A stretch of 64,000 bases of DNA from Triplophysa rosa (Eukaryota; Chordata; Actinopteri; Cypriniformes; Nemacheilidae): positions 25,444,554 through 25,508,553 of the forward strand of contig NC_079895.1 of NCBI RefSeq assembly GCF_024868665.1. The letters run 5' to 3'. The notes under the pieces were generated by a model. It saw only the letters and a list, made by a program, of their open reading frames with translations, made no database searches and had not been told where the DNA came from. Positions 47,412 through 58,131 of the stretch are shown in pieces. Made by a program: the position numbers and the translations under genes. Every line of letters begins with the position of its first letter. The first letter of the stretch is position 1.

Positions 47412-47889
47412 AACACAAGAACTAACGCCATTTAACTTGAGGAGTAAATAAACAAAATCGACCAGAGGTAGGCTAATCTAAATAGGAATTCCTCCATGTA
47501 GTGCTCCAGCGGACGGCCGCCTTGGCAGAGATGGAGAGGCAGGTAATCCTCCATTGAGGTCATATAGTAATCTTCTCTATGTAAGTAAAATTTACTTTCA
47601 CAAACGTTTTGCAGAAATTTACACAAAAAAATTAATTTAATCTTTCTAGTTGTTTTTTACAGTGTATAGTTATTCATTCAAATTGACTGAATATACTGAC
47701 AAAAATGTGTCAGTCTTGTCTTTTTAAATTTAAAAATCACCTTTTTGAAGAACAATTGAATGTTCTTATTTAAAGACGTATTTTAGTAAAATAGGCACAA
47801 CAGAAAAGAATACAGAATCTATAACACTGGTAACCTAAAGTGAAACTGGGATAAATTGTGTGTAATCTAAAAAAGAGAGAAAATAGAGT
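47412..47889. other. unannotated AT-rich DNA
   Basis: No gene or repeat family was recognised. Confidence 0.4.
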
Positions 47890-48370
47890 CGGTAGTGGAT
47901 TCTTGTAATTTGTTAAACGGCTGTGAGAAGTCTAAAAGAGAGAGAGGTATCTGGTGGAGTTAAGCGTGCGGCACTTTTTGTGTTCTCCAGCACAATCCAT
48001 TAATCATAGCACAGCGCGGCAGCCATATTCTTCTGTGTAGTGCCTGTACTTTCATTACGGGAGCCTAATTAAATAGCTCTGTGAACTGGAATCTGAGATT
48101 CCTCTGTTACAGATTATCATTAATTATGGTGAAAGAGCTAGGAGATGTTGGACTCAATTATACCCGGCTCAAGGCTGGCACGCTGTGATTCATGGCCCTC
48201 GCCTCCTCATCGACGCTCTTTTGCCGCTTATCACACCATCCCACTTCTGTAAATTGGGCACTGCCAGACGACACACAGAGTCAGGGGCAGCGTACTTCAT
48301 TACAAACATGTTGGAGAAGCACAGACCAATTAAGGCTTGTGAATATGTGCTGGGAAGGATAGAGGTAAGG
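47890..48370. promoter_or_regulatory. candidate conserved non-coding island, homeodomain-core rich
   Basis: A repeat-free block containing CCTAATTAAAT (48064-48074), ATCATTAATTATGG (48116-48129) and ACCAATTAAGG (48325-48335). Composition is balanced and flanks are AT-rich. No recognised frame. Among the stronger regulatory candidates by texture. Confidence 0.3.
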
Positions 48371-48829
48371 GAGTATTACTGCATTTGTGTCTCCATATCT
48401 TACTACTACAAAAATATGTTTCTTTGTTTCTTTTTTTTAAGCAGTCAATTGAACGGAATACTGTCATAACATGATGCTGTGTAGTATTTTATTTGGAGGG
48501 CATGTACTATGGTATTTAGGTAATGTGTATGCCCATTTATTATTTAAAGAAAAAACAACAGCCATACAGGAGCTTTGTATAGTAAAAAAGTACAAATTTA
48601 AGTTGCTAATTTGTGTTCTTGTCCTGTGTCATAGTTTTGATTAATTTGTGCGCTGTATTCAGACATGGTGTGTCAAGATGTTCCTGTACATCAATTGGGA
48701 GATTTTGAGCGGCGCAAAAGTATGTGAGTTTGAATTTCCGGAAATGTGTACAAACTTTTTGTTTTGTTTTCTACCAAATATCTAAAGATACATCTACTTG
48801 ACAAGGAAAGTGACCTAAGATATTTAGTC

Positions 48830-49011
48830 TTGTTATACATATACAAGTAAGTTAATGTTTAAAACTTTTCTGCTTAATTCAACATTTTTCAATTATTTTT
48901 ATTTTTTTAAGTTGCTTTAACCTATTGTTTGGTCAAGTATAACCCATTGTCTGGGTTAATTTAAACCAATGGCTGGGTTGAAGATAACCAAGCATTTTTT
49001 TTTTTTTTTTG
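48830..49011. repeat. 'taacccattg/caatggctgggtt' dispersed repeat fragment with T-run
   Basis: Facing motifs 'taacccattgtctgggtt' and 'accaatggctgggttg', followed by a run of about 17 T (48994-49010), resemble a fish foldback repeat. Boundaries are uncertain. Confidence 0.45.
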
Positions 49012-49409
49012 AGTGTATGTAGAAGTGACATTGTTGTTTTTATTTGAAGGATTCAAAATACCCGATGGAGAAACGTAAATAAATGTAAGTTCTGGTAAAG
49101 CTATGGTTTTCTCAACTCCATACACACAGAGGGCAGACATTTTAATATATATGAAAATCATCTATCTAGTATGCACTACAGGGAAGTTAACAGCACACAT
49201 ATTTTCACAGAAACAAGAGACGACTCTAGAACACTAATCGAGGGAAATAAAGTTATTACATTTTAGACAGTTTCCATTCGAGCTGTAATGAAGCTCTATA
49301 CAAACTTTTGAAATTCTGTGTCTTCAACATATTTAAATAGCATGATTATAAAATCTATTATTTATTACAAATATAAAGGATAAAGAAAAAATGAAAAAGA
49401 GAGAGAGAA

Positions 49410-49411
<2 letters not shown>

Positions 49412-49452
<41 letters not shown>
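49412..49452. repeat. (GA)n microsatellite
   Basis: A GA run of about 41 bases, with an earlier shorter GA run at 49398-49409. Confidence 0.95.
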
Positions 49453-49455
<3 letters not shown>

Positions 49456-49925
49456 GATGTCTGCTGGAGGGGATTGCGCAGCTCTCTGCAAATGTAATAC
49501 ACTGCTGTCAAGTCACAGGTCAGCTGGCAATCTGAATTTTAAAAGGAATATGAATAATATTCTGTTTTATTTTCAAAAATGAACTTTCTGCCCTCTATCA
49601 TAGATCCAATATATGTCTTAATCTAAGGGGCTCCGCCTGCCAGGGGGTCCTGGATTCCAGCTTTGACTTCAACGCATAATAAAGAAATATGTGTTTGAAT
49701 CCTGCTTAAAAAGACTCACCATGAATGCACAAACAGACATGTGTGCGCTTAAAATCACACAAAAATGCATTAAAACCTGTGATTGTCTAAGAATGAAATG
49801 TAAACACGTCAGAAAAACAATACACGAAATATCACAAAGTATAAATGGTTTTTAAGAGCATGAATGTCTTCAGTGTTTGATCTAGAAAGAGAGCTTAAAA
49901 TATGTTGGTTGCTTGAGTGATGTTC

Positions 49926-50028
49926 CAGTAGCTCCAGTAGTAGAGCGTTATGTACAGAGAGGGTAAGGCTATAAGTCTGATTTAACGGGAACAAACATAC
50001 TGATAAAAAATATACCTTAAATGTACTG
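49926..50028 (+). mobile_element. tRNA-derived SINE, degenerate copy 2 (interrupted by a MITE)
   Basis: 'tagctccagtagtagagc' is a decayed A-box region. 'gggaacaaacatactgataa' then 'atgtactgtt' is the standard sequence after the B box in the cyprinid tRNA-type SINE. It is cut at TTAA (50029) by the MITE at 50033-50440. The continuation after the MITE (50441-50460, 'ttaagcttggtttata') could be the SINE's next segment. Confidence 0.7.
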
Positions 50029-50032
50029 TTAA

Positions 50033-50440
50033 AGGGATAGTTCCTCCAAAAATGAAAAATCTGTCATCATTTACTCACGCTTATGTAATTTCATACCTGT
50101 TTAAATTACTTTGTTCTGATGAACACAAAGAAAGATATTTGGAAGAATGTTAGTAAGTTTCAGTTCCGGGACATCGTTGACTAGCATAGTAGGAAGAATT
50201 AAATGGTAGTCAAAGGTGCCTGAGAACTCTTTGTATTTCTTCAAAATATCTCAATATGTGTTCAACAGAACAAAAAAAACTGTATTTTTTCCTACTATGG
50301 TCGTGAATGATGTCCCAGAACTGAAAAATGCTAACATGCTTCCAAATATCTTTCTCTGTGTTCATTGGAACAAAGAAATGTATACAGGTTTGAAACAACC
50401 TGAGGGTGAGTACATTTTCATTTTTGGATGAACGATCCAT
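50033..50440. mobile_element. TTAA MITE (408 bp), 'AGGGATAGTTC' family, full-length copy
   Basis: The left end AGGGATAGTTCCTCCAAAAA and right end TTTTTGGATGAACGATCCAT are inverted repeats. TTAA flanks both sides (50029-50032 and 50441-50444). Inner phrases ('aaagatatttggaagaatgt' and its complement) are typical of a very abundant cyprinid MITE. Frames on both strands are foldback translations. Confidence 0.93.
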
Positions 50441-50460
50441 TTAAGCTTGGTTTATACTCA

Positions 50461-51830
50461 CAAACTTTTGGGTGCGCACTGAAAAATATTGTAGATCATC
50501 ATTGTTTAGTGGGCAGTCATGCATGTGGAGTGCACAGCACCTCATTTCTCATGGTGTTCCTCGTTTTTAATTTATGCGGGTGGGAATGAATTACTTTGGC
50601 TACTCAGGCCAAACTGGTACGTCTGCACTAGTATCTTTAAGATTCAGTCATGTGGACGCTTTGTCCAATACTTCAAAGCTATTTTTACTATATAATTTTT
50701 GATAATTATTATTTTTTGTGCATGGAACATTTACATGAATAAACCCTTTAGTTACATAGAATATAAAAACTATTGGCTTAAATTTCTTACATACCGTTGG
50801 ATGAAAATAGAACAACTATTGTTATCATTATTTTTGTGCCCCTGTTTTACCATAAGTCTTCATAATTCAGTGTACATGTTATCTTATTTATATATTTTGC
50901 ACATCAACTAACCCTAAACGCCTCTTCGGTGTGGGAAGGCACATGACCCACGAAGGGTGCCAGACAAAAGTATAAAACCAGCAAAGTCGACACAGTCCAG
51001 ACAAACAATGACACTCAAAACTGCTCCGTTGCCAGAGCTAATATTACAAAAACAGCAACTTTTACCTCAGTTCTTTGAAACAGAATAATTACTCACATAT
51101 TCATCCGAATCAAAGCATTTATATTGTAGATGTCCTTGCTCTGCAATAAATATATGCTAGAAAGCCTTCCCCATAGTATCATAGTTCCTAACACGTCTCT
51201 GCTGGAAGATCTTTCCAATGTTAAAGGTTTTTTTCCAACCGGAAGTTGAATTTTTTTCACCTGTGTTTTTTATTGAAACTTTTATTGAAGCTTAAAAATG
51301 ACAGAGGATAGAGGGAAAAGATCAAATACAACAGCCAGGGGGTTCAAGAATGACCATACAATGCAGAAAAGTAAATATGAATAAATAAAAAAATTAACAT
51401 TAAAAAAGTAGCGACAGTTATCACTTCATTATAAAGGATATGCACCAACGTCACGTTTTCACTAAACACGCCTCCTGCAATCGGCCTGAGTGGCAAAACT
51501 GGCTGCAAAATTCTGGAAAACGGCTGCTTTCAGTGGGAGAAAAAAATTAACTGGAACTAAAACAAAATTATCTGCTTCAATTCAAAGCAGTTGGACTCAA
51601 CGGTGATCCTTACGACTTACATAGATAGGAACCGGGTGTCCTTGGACATTGAAATGTTGCGTGGAATTGTGTTTCCTGATATTTATTTTGTACCTGATTT
51701 CAACCCCGGGGAAAAAAACATAAAGAAAAGCCTTAAGTAAACATTTTCTACCAGGTTTAACAAACTCAATCTTACAAGATTTACATTAATCTAAATGTAG
51801 GTGTTGATCATATGTTAATCTTAGGGATAG
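50461..51830. other. unannotated AT-rich DNA
   Basis: No gene was recognised. 51270-51420 is purine-rich and may be decayed repeat. Confidence 0.35.
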
Positions 51831-51862
51831 TTAAAGGGATAGTTCACCCAAAAAATAAAATA
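51831..51862 (+). mobile_element. solitary end of the TTAA MITE family
   Basis: TTAAAGGGATAGTTCACCCA followed by AAAAATAAAA is the canonical left end of the family seen whole at 50033-50440. The rest of the element is absent. Confidence 0.75.
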
Positions 51863-52371
51863 TTTACAGGAAGTTACGTAATAGTACATTTTAAACTCTG
51901 AAAAGGGTCTCTGAAATGGTCTCTTAATTTTCCGCAGACATGTATATACTGTGTATGTAAATACTTGTTACGTGCCTCTATGTGTGTGATTCTTTTTTTT
52001 ATCTGGGAGGGAGGGGTTTTCTTAACCTACGCGAGGAAGTGATGTCATTGGTTTTTCCTGATTATATACCTCCATATATATATTTTTGTTACTGATATGT
52101 TTATATTACGGGCTTGTTTAAAAAAATTATATTGCTTGTTGCTTGATATTAAAGAGGCGTCTTCAGTGAAATCTAGCTGATTATGATAATTTATTTCTTT
52201 TATTCGACCCATGGCCACTTGTCAGAGTCCTGTCTGTTCCCCACCTGGTTTCCATGTGTTTCCCCCTGGACTACACTTCCCAGAAGCCTCCACACTCCCT
52301 CACCTGTCCCTCGTCTGCAATCCCCACACCTGTCAGCGATCTCATCATTTTCTCCACCACATTTAAGCTGC

Positions 52372-53685
52372 GTCTGAATTCGCTCACTTGTTCACTCATT
52401 CATTTAGAGAATGCTAAATAATCTATAGAGGGTATGCACGTGTCGGCACTTTCCCACGTGAGCACGCCGGACCGCGCCTGCTTGAGTGGCAAAACACTGG
52501 GCAAAATGAATGGTTACAATATCATCAAACGCAATTCCGCGCAACATTTCAGTGTCTAAGAACACCTGATTCCTTTGTAATTCATAAGGTAGTGGTAAGG
52601 ATCCAGCTGCTTGTAGTTTCAGCAAATAATTGCGTGTTTTACTCCTGTTTTTTTGTTCCTCCTATTAAATGCAGCCATTTTGCCTTAGTTTTACCACTCA
52701 AGGGACCGTGTCCCGGCGTGTTCACGTGGGAAAGTGACGTCAATGCATACCCTCTGTATGGGGAAGAAGTGAATGAAAATGATTGAACAAATTCGGACAC
52801 TGACGTAATATATCCTCATACCGCTTGTATTACACCTGTGTGGCTTTATGGATTGTTTTGTAAAATGGTAAAGTTCATTTTCACCTTATTTGTCACGTTT
52901 ATTGTATTCGTTAGGACGAAACAAATGTTTGCTATGTTTTTTTACTTTTACATTTATTACGTTTAATAAAATTACTTAATATTAGCACTGTCAAAAGATT
53001 AATTGCGATTAATCGCATCCAGAATAAAAGTTTGTGTTTACATAATATATATCTGTGTGCTGTGCATAATAATTTTGTATTTTTATCACATATACATCCA
53101 TGCATATATTTAAGAAAAATCAAAAATTAATAAACATTTATATATCATTTCAATTATTGGTAAATATAAATAAATACATGTAAATATTTCCTAAATATGT
53201 ATATTTGTGTATGTGTTTGTATTTATACATACAAAATGAATATGCACAGTACATAGACATATGTTATGTAAACACAAACCTTTATTCTGGATGCAATTAA
53301 TCACGATTAATCGTTTGACAGCCCTACTTAATATATTTCAAATAAAACACTACTGTATATAACATTCATTGAATCTGTTTATTCTCAAAAAGTAGAAAAT
53401 AACTGTCAACAAGAACAAACACAAGTGTATAAACGTACATTCGTGACATTAACGGTCACTCTCCTCCAGCTGATTCTAATCAAGCGGTTGATTCACGCTG
53501 TGTCATGGGAAATAGTGAGTGAGAGAGTTTACATTGGATGTACTCTCAAAATCAGAATGCATAGTTGGTAAAAAGTAGTGAACAAATGTAAGGAATGAGT
53601 TGTTCACTCAGAATTCGGACGACACTACAAAACGGAGGACACCCGATATAGTGCACTGCATAGGAGATAGGGGGCGAATTCACAA
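52372..53685. mobile_element. foldback element with long GC-rich hairpin arms
   Basis: 52425-52510 ('agagggtatgcacg', 'cactttcccacgtgagcacg', 'ggcaaaa') is matched in reverse by 52675-52765 ('ttttgcc', 'cgtgttcacgtgggaaagtg', 'tgcataccctct'), making a long hairpin. 'gaattcg' terminal motifs recur at 52378, 52791, 53610 and 53679, so the true outer ends are ambiguous. No frame of note. Confidence 0.6.
52983..53326. mobile_element. hAT MITE (344 bp) with perfect 8-bp target duplication
   Basis: The left end TAGCACTGTCAAAAGATTAA and right end (complement TAGGGCTGTCAAACGATTAA) extend as inverted repeats over about 55 bases ('gcatccagaataaaagtttg'). The octamer CTTAATAT is identical at 52975-52982 and 53327-53334. 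This is a common fish MITE type recognised by 'gattaatcgcgattaatc' ends. Non-coding. Confidence 0.94.
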
Positions 53686-54119
53686 TTCAATTTCAATGTT
53701 TTCCCTCTTCGTTGTCTAGTCTCGTTGTTGTTTAAGTGCTGTTATCCTGTTGTTTTACTATAGCTCAGTATTTGTGGATTGACTCATTGTCTCCGGTGTG
53801 TTGTGGCATGTTCTTTGACACCAATATTTATGGATAATCATTTTAAGAGCTGTTTGGTTTGGTTCTGGACCGTAACAGTACCATATAGTAAATATTGATT
53901 TATTATAATATACTACAGTATATTACTGTCTACATTTATATGTGATACCTTATCCATTGACTGGTCAAAATTGAGGCCACTTGAACTAATGAATGTGTCT
54001 CTATAGTTTAACCAGTCTGTGGAAAGCTGTCTCAGCCTTTAACTCAACTCTGCACTAAAAAAGCCACTTAGCTTTGACTGACACTAATTTTTACTTTATG
54101 AAACGGCCAAAACCCTCTT

Positions 54120-54560
54120 TTTTCCAGCTTCTGTCTGTCAGACAATTACAAAAGACAGACCGGGCCGTGTCGGCGAGGTGCCAGATCCGTAATCATGTCA
54201 GATTGGTGCCTTTGATATGATGCCTTAGCTACGCAGGGTAACATGGCAGTGTAGGAAGAGGAACGCGCGGGACCTGTCAAAGCCGTGGCAGAGGGGAAAG
54301 ATTGTCGCTGTGACTGATCTAAGCCCTGCAAGACTGTCAACTCACTGCCTAGACCAGTCAACACAAATAAATGCAGATAATTCTTAGCTATAATGGTGGA
54401 GACGAACGGTGCTGGCGGCTGCTACTACGTTTATTCCCAACACTATAGCTGCGATGACATGATGTGAAAAATGAGCATGTGTGTTGTTGGGTGCCCATTA
54501 GTGAGCTTTCACATTATCTCCTCCTCTGTCTCAGAGGATGTTCCTTTTCACTCATTCACA
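54120..54560. promoter_or_regulatory. candidate conserved non-coding island
   Basis: GC-balanced and repeat-free. It contains CAGACAATTACAAAAG (54139-54154), CCTTTGATATGATGCC (54208-54223, TCF/LEF-like) and CCGTAATCATG (54187-54197). A 72-codon minus-strand frame has no known domain. Regulatory role is inference. Confidence 0.3.
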
Positions 54561-54791
54561 GGGCTTTTGACTGCCATTTGGCTTTAAATGTATGGTTAGT
54601 GCAAGGAAAGAGTAACATTTCGTATTGATCTCCACAGGCAGCTGCTTTCATATTTACTTTGTGTAAACCATCACTTCAGGGCCTTTTTGTTTTATACACC
54701 AAACTGACACTCGTTTATCTCTGTACTGGCATCAGAAAAATGTGACGGTTCATTTCACTTTTCCTGAATATAATAACATAACCTATAGTTG

Positions 54792-54929
54792 CAGGGGCGC
54801 CGTAAGGGGGGGGGCTAGGGTGATTCTAAGGTCCCACCCACTTTTGTTTTGGGTGGCCCTGTGCGACCTCCCGGGACTCTGGGGGACTATGATTTAGCGA
54901 GGGGGCCCAGAATAGCTAGCACACCCCTG
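54792..54929. mobile_element. very small hAT element (138 bp)
   Basis: Starts CAGGGGCGCCGTAAGG and ends GCTAGCACACCCCTG (complement CAGGGGTGTGC). Flanks TATAGTTG (54784-54791) and GCTAGTTG (54930-54937) match at 6 of 8 positions, all six at the 3' side. The interior is G-rich. Only the terminal six bases of the inverted repeats match well. Confidence 0.65.
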
Positions 54930-54937
54930 GCTAGTTG

Positions 54938-56571
54938 TTTCAAATTAAAGTGGACGCAACACACACAGTTTCTGCCAAATCTCATATTAATCTTGAGTAC
55001 CTACAGAGTAGTACTGCATACTACGTATCTTCAAAGAGCCTTTAGTTTGATCACATTTATAAAAGACAGATACAGCTGTAAGATTATTTCCGAAAACAGA
55101 CGAGCCCTGAACACATGCAAGGGGGTCGGGATTACAGCACGAGCACACAATACATCGCATTGTCCCTGCATAACTGTTGATTCACTATAATTTTGTGTTG
55201 TGTACCTTATGCACGTATGTGCCAATTGCCAACAAAACAGTCATCTTTTAGCACTGGGACCGCGCCATCTATCAGTTTCAAACGATCTCCAAATCCAGCG
55301 TTATATCCACTGTTTCTATTCAATTCCTCACCGAAATGCAGTGAGCAAACAAACACAGCTGAACTTTGCAGTGCTCTCTCTCTCTCTTGCTCCAGCTGGT
55401 TGCATGCTCCCTCTGCCGCTCTCCCTGGTTTTGCATGGGCATGCTCTTTCTTCTCGCTCTGGCGTGCTTTTCCGGGAGAATTGTCTAATAAGTGACTAAG
55501 AAAAGTTTTTACGAAAGGGAATTTCATGTTCGAAAGAAACTTTCCGAAACCTGTACGAACGCTGGGGGAGTGTATCGAGCACAGAAATATTTCATACCTC
55601 CAACTCATTTTTTGACAAGTTGACCATGTCAAGCATGAGAAGACAGCAAGATTAGTATTGTAAAGAAGACAGAATTCTGGAAATACCGTTGCACATCCCC
55701 TGTAATAAAACAAAGTATTTTACTCACATGATTATTTATTTGAATTACTGCACTCCGAATTGTAATTAGTCATTTTAAGAGTAGTCCATTTGTGCTAAGA
55801 TTCACATTTGTTCTTAAATGTTACACAGCAAACTCATCGAAGGGTGGACAGCACTGCATTGCTTAATTAAACTGCTCGGCGTGGACAGGTTATCTGACCC
55901 ACTTCGCTTTATGATTGGCTTATCTGTTCTTTGTTTTTTTCCAAATACATGACAATGCCATATTAACCGGATGAAATGTAAATTTAAATTAGTGTGGGTC
56001 TGTTAAATCTACGACGTCCACATAGTGGAATATGATGACCATTGATTATTTCATATGCCTTTATTAGGTAAAATGCTAATAAATCATCATGATCCAAATC
56101 ATGTTTCTGTTTAGATCTAGTGAATTGCAAATAATCTAGTTTTATATTTTTATCTGCTGGCCCAGTTATAAATAAAATAAAATAAAATAGAACTGTTGTA
56201 TATTTGTTGTTTTTGACCTGTGTAGCTTCAATAAATAAGGTTATGACACCAAAAACAACTATTTTAAATATCGTTCAAGCCAAGTCAACTACAATAAACT
56301 TTTGTGACAATGCTGCTTTGCTGACCAGTTTTCAAACTTAAATGTACGCCCTTGCCTATAATGTCATGAACGTTATTTTCAGACAACGATATAAAGAAAT
56401 CATTTTACGACATATCCTCCATTCCATTCGATCAGGTTAATTGTCACTTCGTTGAAATGAAACCATATAGGAGCATTTACTAAATTAATGCTTCTACCGG
56501 CAGGAGGCGATACCATGTAAACTTTCAATTGAATGCTTTGTGGGCTTTAATCTGCATGCTAATTGGAAAAT
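54938..56571. other. unannotated DNA
   Basis: 55220-55560 has GC-balanced text with a short CT run (55376-55388) and a 168-codon minus-strand frame (55207-55713) of no recognised family. This part may be a decayed repeat. 55740-56520 is AT-rich with nothing recognised. Confidence 0.35.
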
Positions 56572-56669
56572 TGCTGCTTAGCTGGAAGACCATTGTGTTA
56601 TCAGTGCAAAGATCAGTTTTAACCCAGCAGACAGACATACTGATAAAATGTATACCTATGTATACACTA
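56572..56669 (+). mobile_element. tRNA-derived SINE, degenerate copy 3
   Basis: 'cttagctggaagaccattgt' is a decayed A-box region and 'cagttttaaccca' a decayed B box. These are followed by the family's 'cagacatactgataaaatgt' and 'atacct' stretch. The 3' tail is absent, as in the other two copies. Confidence 0.65.
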
Positions 56670-57147
56670 AAGGGTAAATTAGCGTGAGACCTCAATTCCA
56701 AAAAGGTGCAGATAGGAATATACATTTTTGCGAGTGATTTACTGACAAGGCATACATTAAAAAACACAGGCGCAACATTTTATTTCCATAATGACTAAAG
56801 CAATCTACCAAGAGCAGAGACAATTTCTGCAGACATTCTTATTTGGGCGTAAATTGATGAGGTCAAACTTAGTAAATCATATTGCGTAATTCCTTTAAAT
56901 AACCCCCTCCAATAAATTTTGCATCTGCAAGGGAAACTCATACAAATGCATATGCAGTAAGGTCATTTGCAAAAATAAATCATCGTATCATTAGTAAATA
57001 CTGATTGGTTACGATTGGAAAGGTAAATTAATATAATATTACTTGTTATGATGTGACATGTATGTTTATGTATATTATTGGTTTATGTGATGTATATTTT
57101 CTTGAAAATCATTTATTGGTATACAAATCTGAATCTATTCTGGTCTG
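56670..57147. other. unannotated AT-rich DNA
   Basis: No gene or repeat family was recognised. Confidence 0.4.
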
Positions 57148-57150
57148 TGA

Positions 57151-57282
57151 TCAGGCCAGGTTTTTAGTGAGGATCTTTGTTTCAACTGGACTTCCCTAAT
57201 TGATGGCGAGCCTCCCACTTTGATGCTGGAAAACGGACAAACTTTGAAACTGAAAACTGAGCTCAGTGGGTATTACGTGTAA
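57151..57282 (+). other. weak exon-like open frame, unrecognised
   Basis: From 57151 the frame runs 43 codons to TAA at 57280-57282. Residues read as a plausible globular stretch (NWTSLIDGEPPTLMLENG, then LKLKTELSGYY). 'ggtttttag' (57159-57167) could be an acceptor and GGGTATT (57268-57274) a weak donor. No methionine start and no domain recognised. It may be a gene fragment, a repeat-borne fragment or chance. Confidence 0.2.
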
Positions 57283-57479
57283 TATTTTATTTTCTTAGAT
57301 ATTCTTATTTACTTGTATCAATCAGATACATTGATTTTGATTGGAATTCTCATTGAATGAAACAGTTATTTGGAGGGTGCACCCAGGGTACTGTATATAT
57401 TTTTTGTATATACTGCTGTTATTGTAAATTGTTATATTTTCATTATTCTTGAGACACTAAAAGGAAAAAAAGAAACTTT

Positions 57480-58127
57480 AAAATTCAGTAAAAGAGAAAC
57501 TGTGGTTCAACCTACCTTGTGCTTGTGTGTGTTATTCAGCATCCCCGCCACCTCCTTTTGCTTACCAATGTATCTTCTGATTTTGTTATCAACTTTTTGT
57601 AAACTTTTAAGTGAGCAAAACCCTGCTACAAATGCAATGTGTATACACGATTTAAGGTTCAAAAACGCTGTATTTTCCACATACCGTGCTTGTTTATATC
57701 TCTTTTCCCCGCCTCCCTGAAACGCGCAGATTTTTACAAAGCTCATGGCTCTGAAAAGCGAGGTGTGCTATGATTGGCCAGTTAATCAGTGCGCAGTGAT
57801 TGGTCGAATTCTGCAGGCTGTGATGGAAATGTACCGCCTCTTACCATATTTGGAACATCAAGTTCCAAAGCAATTGTACTGACAGGTACGCCCACCTTAC
57901 TTGCGTATACATTTGGGCGGTCTTAGTCAAATCATATGACGAACTGACGTGGATTTGTGGGGGTGTGGTTACACGAGGCGTTTCAGGCAGGTCTGGGTGA
58001 CATTCGCTATTAGATAGAAAGCATCTTTTGTTTCAACACTTTCATTTTTTTAGTTTACGTGTCTAATACATAAAACTTACATAACACCAAGACACAGAAA
58101 AACACGTATTCGTGCCATATGACCCCT
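57480..58127. mobile_element. left-truncated TTAA-type DNA repeat, 'GGGGTCATATG' family
   Basis: The right end GTGCCATATGACCCCT is followed by TTAA (58128-58131). Upstream text ('gatttaaggttcaaaaacgc', 'aaaagcgaggtgtgct', 'gattggccagtt') resembles a cyprinid dispersed repeat with TTAAAGGGGTCATATG ends. The matching left end is not present, so the copy is truncated. The left boundary is approximate. Confidence 0.55.
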
Positions 58128-58131
58128 TTAA

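Larger units (their letters stand above)
52220..53877 (+). mobile_element. probable LTR split by a foldback MITE, itself split by an hAT MITE
   Basis: 52220-52371 starts TGTCAGAGTCCTGTC and has pyrimidine-rich LTR-like text ending in 'catttaagctg'. 53690-53877 resumes with 'ttttccctcttcgttgtc' and ends GGTTCTGGACCGTAACA, so the outer unit has TG...CA ends. Between them lies a foldback element with 'gaattcgctcacttg' (52378) and 'cactcagaattcgg' (53605) blocks. The hAT MITE at 52983-53326 sits within. No target duplication was found for the outer unit, so the LTR call is tentative. Confidence 0.45.

Noticed and set aside
55207..55713. 168-codon minus-strand open frame as a gene
   Set aside because: No family resemblance. 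The charged central part partly reflects a CT-rich stretch on the other strand, and the surroundings look like decayed repeat.
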